A DNA stretch of 31,406 nt from Bacteroidales bacterium UBA4243 (GCA_002396205.1 DGXB01000110.1:1-31406); one strand, 5' to 3'; shown: positions 1 through 6,639, counted from the first letter of the stretch. Notes: generated from the sequence alone by a model not told the origin. Made by a program: numbers and translations.

Positions 1-518
1 TCGAAGAAGTGCAGGAAAGGCACGCGGCCTTCGATGGCGGCGAGGTGGGCGACGGGGGCGAGGTCCATGATTTCCTGGACGCTACCCGTGGCCAGCATGG
101 CGAAGCCCGTCTGACGGGCGCTCATCACGTCGGCATGGTCACCGAAGATGGAGAGGGCTTGCGCGGCAAGGGCGCGGGCCGAGACGTGGAACACGCCCGG
201 AAGCAGCTCACCGGCAATCTTGTACATATTGGGAATCATCAGCAAGAGGCCTTGCGAGGCGGTGTAGGTGGTGGTGAGGGCGCCAGCCTGCAGCGAGCCG
301 TGGACGGCACCGGCGGCACCGGCTTCGGATTGCATCTCAACCACTTTGACGGTCTCGCCAAAGATGTTCTTCTGACCTTTGGCAGCCCATTCATCGATAT
401 ACTCGGCCATCGGCGACGACGGAGTGATAGGATAAATGGCGGCCACTTCACTGAACATGTAGGCAACATGGGCCGCAGCCTGGTTGCCATCGCATGTCAA
501 AAATTTCTTTTCTGCCAT
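1..518 (-). CDS. nifJ: Pyruvate:ferredoxin (flavodoxin) oxidoreductase, N-terminal part (partial at window edge)
   Basis: Translating the minus strand from the ATG at 518-516 gives 172 residues open to the left edge, beginning MAEKKFLTCDGNQAAAHVAY. This matches the N-terminal pyrimidine-binding domain I of single-chain PFOR: the start DGNQAAAHVAY, the AIYPITPSSPMAEYIDEWAA loop, the EMQSEAGAAGAVHGSLQAGA segment with the conserved glutamate, and TTTYTASQGLLLMIPNMYKI. The family is normally about 1170-1200 aa, so about 85% lies outside the window. The enzyme oxidises pyruvate to acetyl-CoA and CO2 and reduces ferredoxin, using thiamine diphosphate and Fe-S clusters in the cytoplasm. With pta and ackA at the other end of the window it would complete an acetate-forming route; that link is inference. 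A TAATTTTG promoter element lies 78 nt upstream. Confidence 0.93.
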   Translation of the reverse strand, partial: MAEKKFLTCDGNQAAAHVAYMFSEVAAIYPITPSSPMAEYIDEWAAKGQKNIFGETVKVVEMQSEAGAAGAVHGSLQAGALTTTYTASQGLLLMIPNMYKIAGELLPGVFHVSARALAAQALSIFGDHADVMSARQTGFAMLATGSVQEIMDLAPVAHLAAIEGRVPFLHFF

Positions 519-595
519 TACTTTGAATGTTTAAGTTTTAATTATGAATTAGTTATATCTGCTTTGATTAGTGTGAGCGTCACAAAATTTTGCCG

Positions 596-603
596 CAAAA
601 TTA
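596..603 (-). promoter_or_regulatory. Bacteroidota -7 promoter element for nifJ
   Basis: The minus strand reads TAATTTTGC here, an exact TAnnTTTG match. It would start transcription around 590, giving a leader of about 70 nt before the nifJ ATG at 518. No clean TTTG -33 box is visible; a TTGTG at 626-622 is the closest. Confidence 0.55.
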
Positions 604-692
604 GAAATTCCCATGCAAATACACAACCTTATTATAAAAAAAGAATTTTTTACCAAAAAACACATTTTTTAGCACACTATTGAAATAATTTG

Positions 693-700
693 TAATTTTG
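693..700 (+). promoter_or_regulatory. Bacteroidota -7 promoter element for the Cys-rich lipoprotein
   Basis: TAATTTTG followed by C is an exact TAnnTTTG match 52 nt before the ATG at 753. It sits in an AT-rich divergent intergenic region (519-752) shared with nifJ, which otherwise shows only homopolymer runs. The -33 region is T-rich but has no TTTG. Confidence 0.55.
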
Positions 701-752
701 CGCACTCAAAAGTGGAAATCAACATTAAACAACAACTTAAAACTCATTAAAA

Positions 753-1292
753 ATGAAGAAGTTATTCTTAACTTTGGGCTTGGCCAGCCTTTTCATGGTG
801 GCCTGCAACAACACTCCTAAGCAACCCGAACAACCTGCCGAACCCGTCGAGGAACAGAAGGTTGAAGTCGTCGAACAACCCAAGGCCGAGTGCCCGATGA
901 GCGCCCTGAAGGCTGAGTACGCCAACTGGGACAACCTTGACGAGACCGCCAAGGCCGAACTGAACAAGAAGGCCTGCGAACTCTTCGCCCAAATGGACGC
1001 CAAGAAGGCCGAAATGGAAGCCGAAGGCAAAGCCTGCTGCAAGGAAGGCAAGGAAGAGTGCGAGAAGAAGATGGCCGAAATGACCGAAGAGCAAAAGGCC
1101 GAGTGCCAGAAGAAGTGCGAAGAGATGAAAGCCCAGTGCGAGCAAATGAAGGCCGCTTGGGAAGGCTTCGAGACCAAGACCCTCGACGAGCAGAAAGACC
1201 TCATCATGAGCCGTCTGCAAGGCTGCGGTGGCGAAAAGGACTGCTGCAACAAGGAAGCCGAAGCTCCCGCCGAGACGCCTGCCGCCGAATAA
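753..1292 (+). CDS. Cysteine-rich, coiled-coil lipoprotein of unknown function
   Basis: I do not recognise a named family. The 179-aa product has a lipoprotein signal peptide (MKKLFLTLGLASLFMVAC, lipidated Cys18), a Pro/Glu/Val-rich spacer (residues 22-45), and a Lys/Glu/Ala-rich helical body (50-150) likely to form a coiled coil. It has 12 cysteines: 18, 47, 75, 95, 96, 103, 118, 122, 129, 158, 164 and 165, including CC pairs and C-x3-C-x6-C. The spacing suggests metal binding or disulfides in the envelope, but this is inference. It ends in an Ala/Glu/Pro tail. The gene is monocistronic: its own TAATTTTG element upstream and a strong intrinsic terminator 28 nt after the stop. It has no Asp-rich surface-export signal after Cys18, so periplasm-facing anchoring is possible. 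Confidence 0.82.
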   Translation: MKKLFLTLGLASLFMVACNNTPKQPEQPAEPVEEQKVEVVEQPKAECPMSALKAEYANWDNLDETAKAELNKKACELFAQMDAKKAEMEAEGKACCKEGKEECEKKMAEMTEEQKAECQKKCEEMKAQCEQMKAAWEGFETKTLDEQKDLIMSRLQGCGGEKDCCNKEAEAPAETPAAE

Positions 1293-1310
1293 GCCGAGCA
1301 TCGCAAACAC

Positions 1311-1347
1311 AAAACCAAAGGGAGGGCCTGAAGGCCCTCCTTTTTTT
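1311..1347 (+). terminator. Intrinsic terminator after the Cys-rich lipoprotein gene
   Basis: A perfect 8-bp GC-rich stem (GGAGGGCC/GGCCCTCC, loop TGAA, 1321-1340) is followed by seven T. It is preceded by AAAACCAAAG. The same 19-nt string AAAACCAAAGGGAGGGCCT and the same hairpin recur at 5913-5947. Confidence 0.9.
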
Positions 1348-1350
1348 GTT

Positions 1351-1451
1351 GAACACGGATTGGACGGACTGACACGGAACCAATTTTTCCCTGAAGATCA
1401 GTGAAATCCGTGTTCGCATTATTTTCGCGAAAATACCGCCAATCCGTGTTC
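1351..1451 (+). repeat. Short inverted/direct repeats of AATCCGTGTTC
   Basis: GAACACGGATT at 1351-1361 is the reverse complement of AATCCGTGTTC, which occurs at 1405-1415 and again at 1441-1451, all inside one 123-bp gap. The last copy ends 7 nt before the TATCTTTG element of the next gene. It could form alternative hairpins (arm 1 with arm 2 or arm 3) or be an operator-like direct repeat; nothing in the sequence decides between these. Confidence 0.6.
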
Positions 1452-1457
1452 TTTTAC

Positions 1458-1465
1458 TATCTTTG
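1458..1465 (+). promoter_or_regulatory. Bacteroidota -7 promoter element directly before the TPR lipoprotein gene
   Basis: TATCTTTGC is an exact TAnnTTTG match ending only 5 nt before the ATG at 1471. If used, transcription would start at about the A of the ATG, giving a leaderless or nearly leaderless mRNA. No TTTG lies at the expected -33 position. Confidence 0.5.
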
Positions 1466-1470
1466 CAGGC

Positions 1471-3237
1471 ATGAAAGCAAGACTTCCCATATTCGTCTTG
1501 GCGTTAATGCTGGCCTTGGCCGCCTGCGACACCACCACACGCGACGCACGCCACATGGTACGCCGTGCCGAGCAGTTGGCCGACACCCAACCCGACAGCA
1601 CTCTGCGGCTGATTGACAGCGTGTTGCACATGGCCGCCAACTTCAACGAGCGCGAGCGCATGGATATGTCGCTGCTGCAAGGCGAGGTCCTCTTTGGCGA
1701 CCGTGGGCAGGAGCTTTCGCCTGTGATGGACGACGACTTCTTCGACGACCATGGCAACGTCAACACCAGCCCCGAGCTGGAGCGTGCCTCCGCCTATTAC
1801 GCCAAGAAAAAGGACTATGCCAAAGCCGCCCATGCCGCGCTTTACAGTGGCTTCGTGCAACAGCACTACGATGAGAAGGATGAAGCCATGCAGTCGTTCA
1901 AGGAGGCTGAGCAGTATGGGGAACTTGCGGGGGATAGCCTTACGGTGGCATGGGCGGAATATAGGATGGGGAAGATGTTAATAGATGATGGTGTGGAGCA
2001 GGAGGCGTTGCCTTTACTCATGGCAGCCCTCACTGGTTTTGGTAATGGCGTTATTGACAAGGCATTAACAAACAATATGATTAGTGTATGTTATATGTTA
2101 CATGGAGATTTCGACAATGCCGAAAAATGTTTGCGCCAGAGTCTGTTGGATGCGGCAACAAGTCAATCTGATAAGGTGCTACTAAAAACAAAGAATAACT
2201 TTGCAGTCCTTCAGCGCTTGCAAGGAAAATATGATGCTGCCATTGCCTGTCTTAGGGAAATGGCTGACATATCCAACTTTGATGAAACCGAGATGTTTGT
2301 TTATTGCCTCAATATGGGAAAAACATTCGCTTCGGCAAATGAAATGGATTCTGCTTCATTGTATTTCCAAAAAGTTGAAGCCATGCTTCCCAATACGAGA
2401 ATAAAACTTACATCGAGAATATCCGCATATGGTGCATTGTCTCAATACACCGAACGCCAGGGATACCTACAAAAGGCCTTGCTATATAAAGCCCAACGGG
2501 AAGAAGCTATGTCCAATTTGTTGGTTCAAATCCAAAAGCAAAATACATACCGAATCCAAAGGCAATATGACTACGAGAGCTTGAAAAATGCAATGAGCCA
2601 AAAGATGATGCAAAGACATCGAATTATTCTTGTCTTAAGCTTAGTGGCTATTTTGGGGCTGTCTGCCTTTGCCTTGTCAAGGGTTAAACTGGCGAGAACT
2701 CGAAAAGAGGAAGCTGAGGCCAAGGCCAACCTGTTTCATTTTATGCAGCAAAACAAGGTGTTGGCACAAAAAAATGAGGAGCAAGAGCAAAAGAGTCATA
2801 AAAACGAGTTAGCCTATCAAAATATGCTTGAAAAGCTAAACGAACAAACAAATTTGGTCTCTCAATACGGAGAAATGCTCACGCATTCGCTCAAAAAGGA
2901 ACAAGCTGTAATGTTACGCTTGCATCTCTTTTTGGAGAACAAAGGAGACGAGGAATTGTTGGGCGAGTTAGAGGAATCCGTTTTCGGCAAACAAGAGCAT
3001 TGGAAGGCTATTTTGGAAGCTGTTGACCAACTATATCCGCAATTGAAGGAAATTGTCAGTCATGAAGAGTTGGGCCTGGATGAGTTGGAACAGAAGGATG
3101 TCATCCTGTCATACATCGGTGTCTCTCGACACGACGAATCCCTGTTGCTTCACAAAAGCACCGACATGGTGGACAAGATACGCAATCGAAGCAGGAAAAA
3201 GATAAAATCCGTTTCGACAGGCATCAAATTGCCATAA
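1471..3237 (+). CDS. TPR lipoprotein with membrane segment, coiled coil and HTH-like C-terminus
   Basis: The 588-aa product starts with a lipoprotein-type signal peptide (MKARLPIFVLALMLALAAC, Cys19). Residues about 20-350 are helical repeats of TPR type (for example the segments around AAHAALYSGFVQQHYDEKDE and YAEYRMGK-like helices). One transmembrane helix lies at about 385-402 (IILVLSLVAILGLSAFAL), then a coiled coil at about 405-475. The C-terminus (about 530-580) resembles a degenerate version of the HTH that ends many Bacteroidota TPR-TM regulators (LGLDELEQKDVILSYIGVSR, then a basic helix). This layout fits a sensor with outer repeats and a cytoplasmic tail, though a lipidated N-terminus plus an internal TM helix is unusual; the N-terminal segment could instead be a plain signal peptide. 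The first ~450 bp are GC-rich and the rest is AT-rich. The function is not known. Confidence 0.75.
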   Translation: MKARLPIFVLALMLALAACDTTTRDARHMVRRAEQLADTQPDSTLRLIDSVLHMAANFNERERMDMSLLQGEVLFGDRGQELSPVMDDDFFDDHGNVNTSPELERASAYYAKKKDYAKAAHAALYSGFVQQHYDEKDEAMQSFKEAEQYGELAGDSLTVAWAEYRMGKMLIDDGVEQEALPLLMAALTGFGNGVIDKALTNNMISVCYMLHGDFDNAEKCLRQSLLDAATSQSDKVLLKTKNNFAVLQRLQGKYDAAIACLREMADISNFDETEMFVYCLNMGKTFASANEMDSASLYFQKVEAMLPNTRIKLTSRISAYGALSQYTERQGYLQKALLYKAQREEAMSNLLVQIQKQNTYRIQRQYDYESLKNAMSQKMMQRHRIILVLSLVAILGLSAFALSRVKLARTRKEEAEAKANLFHFMQQNKVLAQKNEEQEQKSHKNELAYQNMLEKLNEQTNLVSQYGEMLTHSLKKEQAVMLRLHLFLENKGDEELLGELEESVFGKQEHWKAILEAVDQLYPQLKEIVSHEELGLDELEQKDVILSYIGVSRHDESLLLHKSTDMVDKIRNRSRKKIKSVSTGIKLP

Positions 3238-3404
3238 ATGTCATGAGTTTTTGCTCTTTTCTCCTCTCTTTTTTCCTTGAAAAAACCTGATAGTTCGGAA
3301 CGGCATTCGGAATAACGAAGATTTATTCCATTGAAAAACAACGACATAAAAATTAATTTTCGGATTTAATTAGGAATGGGGTTCGGAATCCGTAAACCAT
3401 AGCC

Positions 3405-3412
3405 TATTTTTG
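3405..3412 (+). promoter_or_regulatory. Candidate -7 promoter element (TATTTTTG)
   Basis: TATTTTTGC matches TAnnTTTG. It is 387 nt before the T9SS cargo start at 3792 and would transcribe the palindrome region as a long leader. No TTTG -33 box is visible. Confidence 0.35.
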
Positions 3413-3490
3413 CAACGTTGAATTCAGAAAATTCTATGTCTAACAAAAAATCGATTCCACTATGAAAAACAAAGCACTTGTTTCCCCGTT

Positions 3491-3513
3491 CTCCCGAATT
3501 TGCGATTCGGGAG
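3491..3513 (+). repeat. REP-like palindrome 1
   Basis: CTCCCGAAT pairs perfectly with ATTCGGGAG around a 5-nt TTGCG loop, a 9-bp stem. It is one of three palindromes with a TTGC-type centre between 3491 and 3680. Confidence 0.7.
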
Positions 3514-3556
3514 CTGTGAGTATCAGCATTTTCAATGCGAAAAAAACAATTCTTCC

Positions 3557-3585
3557 TTGTTTTTCCGAAAAAATGCTTATATTTG
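3557..3585 (+). promoter_or_regulatory. Candidate promoter upstream of the T9SS cargo gene
   Basis: TATATTTG at 3578-3585 matches TAnnTTTG, with TTG at 3557-3559, 18 nt upstream. It is 207 nt before the chosen start at 3792. Confidence 0.4.
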
Positions 3586-3630
3586 CTGCTGAAAAAGACC
3601 TTGTTGCCATGAGAACCACAGCCATCGAAA

Positions 3631-3680
3631 GGGGATTGCAAATCCCCATACTCGGCACCAGCGAATTGCAAATTCGCTGG
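3631..3680 (+). repeat. REP-like palindromes 2 and 3 (adjacent pair)
   Basis: GGGGATT-GCA-AATCCCC (3631-3647) and CCAGCGAATT-GCA-AATTCGCTGG (3658-3680) are perfect hairpins separated by 10 nt, with the same ATTGCAAAT core and different outer arms. Paired palindromes with a shared core are typical of REP/BIME-like elements mobilised by RAYT transposases; that assignment is inference and no RAYT gene is in the window. Confidence 0.7.
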
Positions 3681-3763
3681 AACGGCGATTTTGAAATACC
3701 TTCAGGTACGCAAGCAACCTTTATGGTACATGAATGCCCACCCGCTAATAATGTGGTACATAC

Positions 3764-3785
3764 AGAACACTAACCTTTAAACATA
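3764..3785 (+). promoter_or_regulatory. A-rich translation leader deciding the start at 3792
   Basis: AGAACACTAAC followed by TTTAAACATA closely matches the leader of the next gene (4634-4657). In that gene, gcvH and tonB the ACATA is followed by 5-6 nt and then ATG. Here that spacing points to the ATG at 3792, not the in-frame ATG at 3786, which abuts ACATA directly. Confidence 0.55.
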
Positions 3786-3791
3786 ATGACT

Positions 3792-4622
3792 ATGAGAACT
3801 AAGAGAAATTTGTTATTATTCGCCATGCTGACAATAGCAGCAGCAAGCGGGTTTGCTCAAGATGGAGAAATCATATACAACGGCAACATCGTGCCCAGTG
3901 AAATGCATACAGAAAGCCCATGGCCGCAAAACTTAAGGATTTTTGATTTCGACTCAGATTCTACTAATGACTTTTTCATAGCCTGGACACAATACAGAGA
4001 GTGGCATGTTGTAGCTTATACCTACAACGACTGGTGGTTCACCCAACAAACGTTGCAATTAGGCGACACAATCCCTTCGGTTGATGCCGTGTGGTATCCC
4101 GAACCGGAAGACACTGACCTCGGCCCGATGATCGCTTTCTTCCCTGGTTATAGTCACGACTCCATCATCGTAGCCTTAAAAAAACAAGTCGCTGAGGACG
4201 TATCCTACTATGGCTGGATAAGGTTTTCTATCGACGCTGGGCCTATGCGAAGCGACAAAGCTGCTGCCGACAACCGTGTCCCATGGCCTCATGGAGTCCT
4301 GACCTTCATCGATTATGCTTATTGCACCCGACCGAATTATCCTCTTCGCGCAGGCCAAACCAGCTTTGAATGGAGCGCAGAGGAATACACCACCGCCTTC
4401 GCCTCCCTCCATCCCAACCCCACCACGGGCTCGGTAGCCATCGCGGGCGAGAACCTGAAAGCCGCCGAAGCGTTCAACGCGCTCGGCCAGCGCGTGGCCA
4501 CCGCCACGGGCAAGGGCGAACAGCTACAAATCGACCTCAGCGGCCTGCCCGCCGGAGTCTACTTCGTCAACGTCACCGACAGCGAAGGCCGCCGCTGCGT
4601 CCGCAAGGTGGTGAAGGAATGA
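3792..4622 (+). CDS. Secreted protein with type IX secretion (Por) C-terminal sorting domain
   Basis: The 276-aa product begins with a signal peptide (MRTKRNLLLFAMLTIAAASG, cleavage near GFAQ). The middle is a β-rich domain with a YYGWIRFSI segment and a later DYAYCTRPNYPLRAGQT segment, seen in other Bacteroidota secreted proteins. Residues about 204-276 are a type A T9SS sorting domain: LHPNPTTGSVAIAG, then ALGQRVATATG, LSGLPAGVYFVNV and a basic end RRCVRKVVKE. Known cargo of this class crosses the outer membrane through SprA and is attached to the surface or released after domain removal. SprA is encoded about 2 kb downstream. The in-frame ATG at 3786 is possible but leader spacing favours 3792. 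The sorting domain is much more GC-rich than the first 570 bp. The substrate or role of the passenger is unknown. Confidence 0.85.
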   Translation: MRTKRNLLLFAMLTIAAASGFAQDGEIIYNGNIVPSEMHTESPWPQNLRIFDFDSDSTNDFFIAWTQYREWHVVAYTYNDWWFTQQTLQLGDTIPSVDAVWYPEPEDTDLGPMIAFFPGYSHDSIIVALKKQVAEDVSYYGWIRFSIDAGPMRSDKAAADNRVPWPHGVLTFIDYAYCTRPNYPLRAGQTSFEWSAEEYTTAFASLHPNPTTGSVAIAGENLKAAEAFNALGQRVATATGKGEQLQIDLSGLPAGVYFVNVTDSEGRRCVRKVVKE

Positions 4623-4633
4623 CAGTCAACCTT

Positions 4634-4657
4634 AGAACACTAACTCTTAAAAACATA
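4634..4657 (+). promoter_or_regulatory. A-rich translation leader of the modular lipoprotein gene
   Basis: AGAACACTAAC plus CTTAAAAACATA, then 5 nt to the ATG at 4663. It repeats the leader at 3764-3785 nearly base for base. No Shine-Dalgarno sequence is present. Confidence 0.5.
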
Positions 4658-4662
4658 TTGTT

Positions 4663-5892
4663 ATGAAAACGAAAATCTTAGCTTTGAGTGTTGCACTCAC
4701 TGGAATGCTGGCTCTCGTCTCCTGCACCAAGGAACAGGCCGGCGGCACCTTCAACTTCTCAGGCAAAGCGCAGAAAGGTCCCTTCGTGACCGGAACGACC
4801 ATCACCGTCAACGAGCTTAACGCCAGCCTCGGACAGACCGGCAAGGCCTTCACCACCTCCATCACCTCCGACGACGGCTCGTTCGGCCTCACCAACGTCG
4901 AGATGGGGTCGGACCTCGCCCTGCTCTCCGCCAACGGATTCTACTACAACGAGGTGCTCGGGCAGCTCTCGTCGGCCCAAATCACCCTGCAAGCCCTCGC
5001 CGACCTCAGCAGCGAGGAGACGGTCAACGTCAACGTGCTCACCCACATCACCAAGGCACGCATCGAGAAGCTCGTGGCCGACGGCTTGAGCTTCGCCGAG
5101 GCCAAACGCAAGGCCGAGAGCGAGTTCCAGGACTTCCTCGGCGTGACCGACCACTTCAACCAAGGCTTCGAGCAGATGTCGATTGCCACGAGTGGCGACT
5201 TCAACGCCATGCTGCTCGCCTTCTCAGTCATCCTGCAAAGGCCGTCCAACAGCCTGAACGTAATCCCCACCCTTCCCGCCGAGCTAACATGGCTCATGAC
5301 CAACCTCTCCACCGACTTCGCCGACAACGGTTCCGTCGACAGCGAGGCCTTGGTCGACACGCTGCTCTACAACATCTCGCTGCAAGACCAGGTGTACATC
5401 AGGCGCCACCTCGAAAACTACTATTCCGGCCTCGGCCTCACTGTGGAAATCCCCGACTTCGAGTCGTACATCACCATGTTCCAGGCCGCACACCAGGAGT
5501 TGGTCGCCGACTTCACCTATCCCGACGAGGCCACGCCTGAACCGCAATACAGCCCAGACGGTGTGGTGCCCAACATCCTCGTGAAAGACGCCACCCAGTT
5601 CGATGGCGAGATGTCCTATGTGGTGGCCGCCATCACGCCATTGCATAAGACACTCAAGGTGAAAGTGACGGGCAACGTTCATGCCAACACGAGCCTCAAC
5701 AACGGCTGGGTGGTCACCAACCAGGACGACGGCTTCACCATCGAGGCGCAACGCCAAAACCAACTCGTCTCGATGCTTGTCGTCTTCTCCAGCGACAGCA
5801 AGGACGGCACCGCCACCATCGAGTACTACGAAGACTCCGAAACGCCCACCTTCACCAAGCAAATCAGCTGGACGGGCGGCTGGGGCATCTGA
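4663..5892 (+). CDS. Modular lipoprotein of unknown function
   Basis: The 409-aa product has a lipoprotein signal peptide (MKTKILALSVALTGMLALVSC, Cys21). After it comes a β-sandwich-like region resembling carboxypeptidase-regulatory folds (FSGKAQKGPFVTGTTITVNE ... SDDGSFGLTNVEMGSDLAL). Then a helical segment carries NVNVLTHITKARIEKLVADG and SFAEAKRKAESEFQDFLG, a combination found in uncharacterised lipoproteins from several phyla. A second helical part (about 170-290) follows, then a C-terminal β-rich domain (about 300-409) ending GGWGI. No catalytic motif is visible; a binding or adhesion role is only a guess. It follows the T9SS cargo gene by 40 nt with no terminator between, so the two are probably cotranscribed, and a strong terminator follows. 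It lacks a sorting domain, so it is not T9SS cargo of type A. Confidence 0.8.
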   Translation: MKTKILALSVALTGMLALVSCTKEQAGGTFNFSGKAQKGPFVTGTTITVNELNASLGQTGKAFTTSITSDDGSFGLTNVEMGSDLALLSANGFYYNEVLGQLSSAQITLQALADLSSEETVNVNVLTHITKARIEKLVADGLSFAEAKRKAESEFQDFLGVTDHFNQGFEQMSIATSGDFNAMLLAFSVILQRPSNSLNVIPTLPAELTWLMTNLSTDFADNGSVDSEALVDTLLYNISLQDQVYIRRHLENYYSGLGLTVEIPDFESYITMFQAAHQELVADFTYPDEATPEPQYSPDGVVPNILVKDATQFDGEMSYVVAAITPLHKTLKVKVTGNVHANTSLNNGWVVTNQDDGFTIEAQRQNQLVSMLVVFSSDSKDGTATIEYYEDSETPTFTKQISWTGGWGI

Positions 5893-5912
5893 GCACGGCG
5901 CTTGCTTCATGC

Positions 5913-5947
5913 AAAACCAAAGGGAGGGCCTTAAGGCCCTCTTTTTT
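5913..5947 (+). terminator. Intrinsic terminator after the lipoprotein gene (second copy)
   Basis: GAGGGCCTTAAGGCCCTC (5924-5941) is a perfect palindrome followed by six T. Together with AAAACCAAAGG before it, it repeats the terminator at 1311-1347. Confidence 0.9.
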
Positions 5948-5954
5948 GTATCTC

Positions 5955-5975
5955 GGAAACAAATCCAAAACAAAT
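5955..5975 (+). repeat. 21-bp repeat shared with 30476-30496
   Basis: GGAAACAAATCCAAAACAAA followed by T is present at both places, once after the lipoprotein terminator and once after ackA. GATTTGTTTCC at 5999-6009 is an inverted partner of its left half. Confidence 0.7.
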
Positions 5976-5999
5976 AATTTATTCAAGATTTGTGGCCGA

Positions 6000-6033
6000 T
6001 TTGTTTCCACAATCCCCTTTTTTCGTATTTTTG
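6000..6033 (+). promoter_or_regulatory. Promoter for ruvA-sprA
   Basis: TTTG at 6000-6003 and TATTTTTG at 6026-6033 are separated by 22 nt, matching the Bacteroidota -33/-7 pattern. The start would be near 6038, leaving about 20 nt of leader before the ruvA ATG at 6058. Confidence 0.65.
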
Positions 6034-6057
6034 CAGTTTAATCCAAACTGCGCCCCA

Positions 6058-6639
6058 ATGTACGCCTTCATCTCAGGAAAAGTAGCCGAAAAATCGCCGA
6101 CTTACGTTGTTCTCGACAACCACGGCATCGGCTATCTCGTCAACATCACGCTCAACACCTTCACCGCCATCGGCGAGAAGGAAGAGGCCAAACTCTACGT
6201 CCACGAGCAAATCCTCGAAGACGCCCACAACCTCTTTGGCTTCTACAGTGCCAAGGAGCGCGACCTGTTCGAGCTGCTCATCTCGGTGTCGGGCGTGGGC
6301 TGTAACACGGCTCGGCTCATCCTCAGTTCGCTCACCGTCAGCGAGTTGAGCAACGCCATCGCCAACGACGACGTGAAGACCATACAATCGGTGAAAGGCA
6401 TCGGGGCCAAGACAGCACAGCGCATCGTCATCGACTTGAAGGACAAACTGAAGAAAAACGACTTCGCGACGGAAATTTTCGCCGCGCCAAACAATACTAT
6501 CAAGAACGAAGCGTTATCAGCATTGACGATATTGGGCTTCGGCAAAGCGGCGGTCGACAAAGCCTTGGACCGCCTGCTCAAGCAGATGCCCGAAGCCAGC
6601 GTCGAAACGCTTATCAAGGAAGCTCTCAAGATATTGTAA
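6058..6639 (+). CDS. ruvA: Holliday junction branch migration protein RuvA
   Basis: The 193-aa product begins MYAFISGKVAEKSPTYVVLD, the usual start of RuvA; the 22 codons upstream in frame overlap the promoter and are not part of the protein. Residues 1-62 form the OB-fold domain. Two helix-hairpin-helix motifs follow (around LLISVSGVGCNTARLILSSL and IQSVKGIGAKTAQRIVIDLK). After a short linker the C-terminal domain III (about 148-193, ALTILGFGKAAVDKALDRLL) would contact RuvB. RuvA tetramers bind four-way DNA junctions and direct RuvB-driven branch migration. ruvB is not in the window. The length matches the family. It is followed 21 nt later by sprA on the same strand, a linkage I recall from other Bacteroidota. 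Confidence 0.97.
   Translation: MYAFISGKVAEKSPTYVVLDNHGIGYLVNITLNTFTAIGEKEEAKLYVHEQILEDAHNLFGFYSAKERDLFELLISVSGVGCNTARLILSSLTVSELSNAIANDDVKTIQSVKGIGAKTAQRIVIDLKDKLKKNDFATEIFAAPNNTIKNEALSALTILGFGKAAVDKALDRLLKQMPEASVETLIKEALKIL

Larger units (their letters stand above)
3238..3785 (+). other. AT-rich intergenic stretch with three REP-like palindromes and two promoter elements
   Basis: No convincing gene is present in these 548 bases. Three perfect palindromes share a TTGC/GCAA centre: 3491-3513 (CTCCCGAAT stem, 9 bp), 3631-3647 (GGGGATT stem, 7 bp) and 3658-3680 (CCAGCGAATT stem, 10 bp). An ORF from 3462 to 3773 reads through all three and has no recognisable protein features, so I treat it as non-coding. 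TAnnTTTG elements lie at 3405-3412 and 3578-3585. The last 22 bases (from 3764) closely resemble the leader at 4634-4657. Confidence 0.7.

Noticed and set aside
9..683. Plus-strand ORF of 224 aa at the left edge
   Set aside because: It is antisense to the PFOR N-terminus (minus strand, 1-518) and runs on into AT-rich non-coding sequence.
3462..3773. 103-aa plus-strand ORF starting MKNKALVSPF
   Set aside because: It reads through three perfect palindromes, has no domain, signal or membrane feature, and its peptide is what the repeats would give by chance.
5992..6057. 22-codon upstream extension of RuvA
   Set aside because: It overlaps the -33/-7 promoter and RuvA homologues begin at MYAFISGK.
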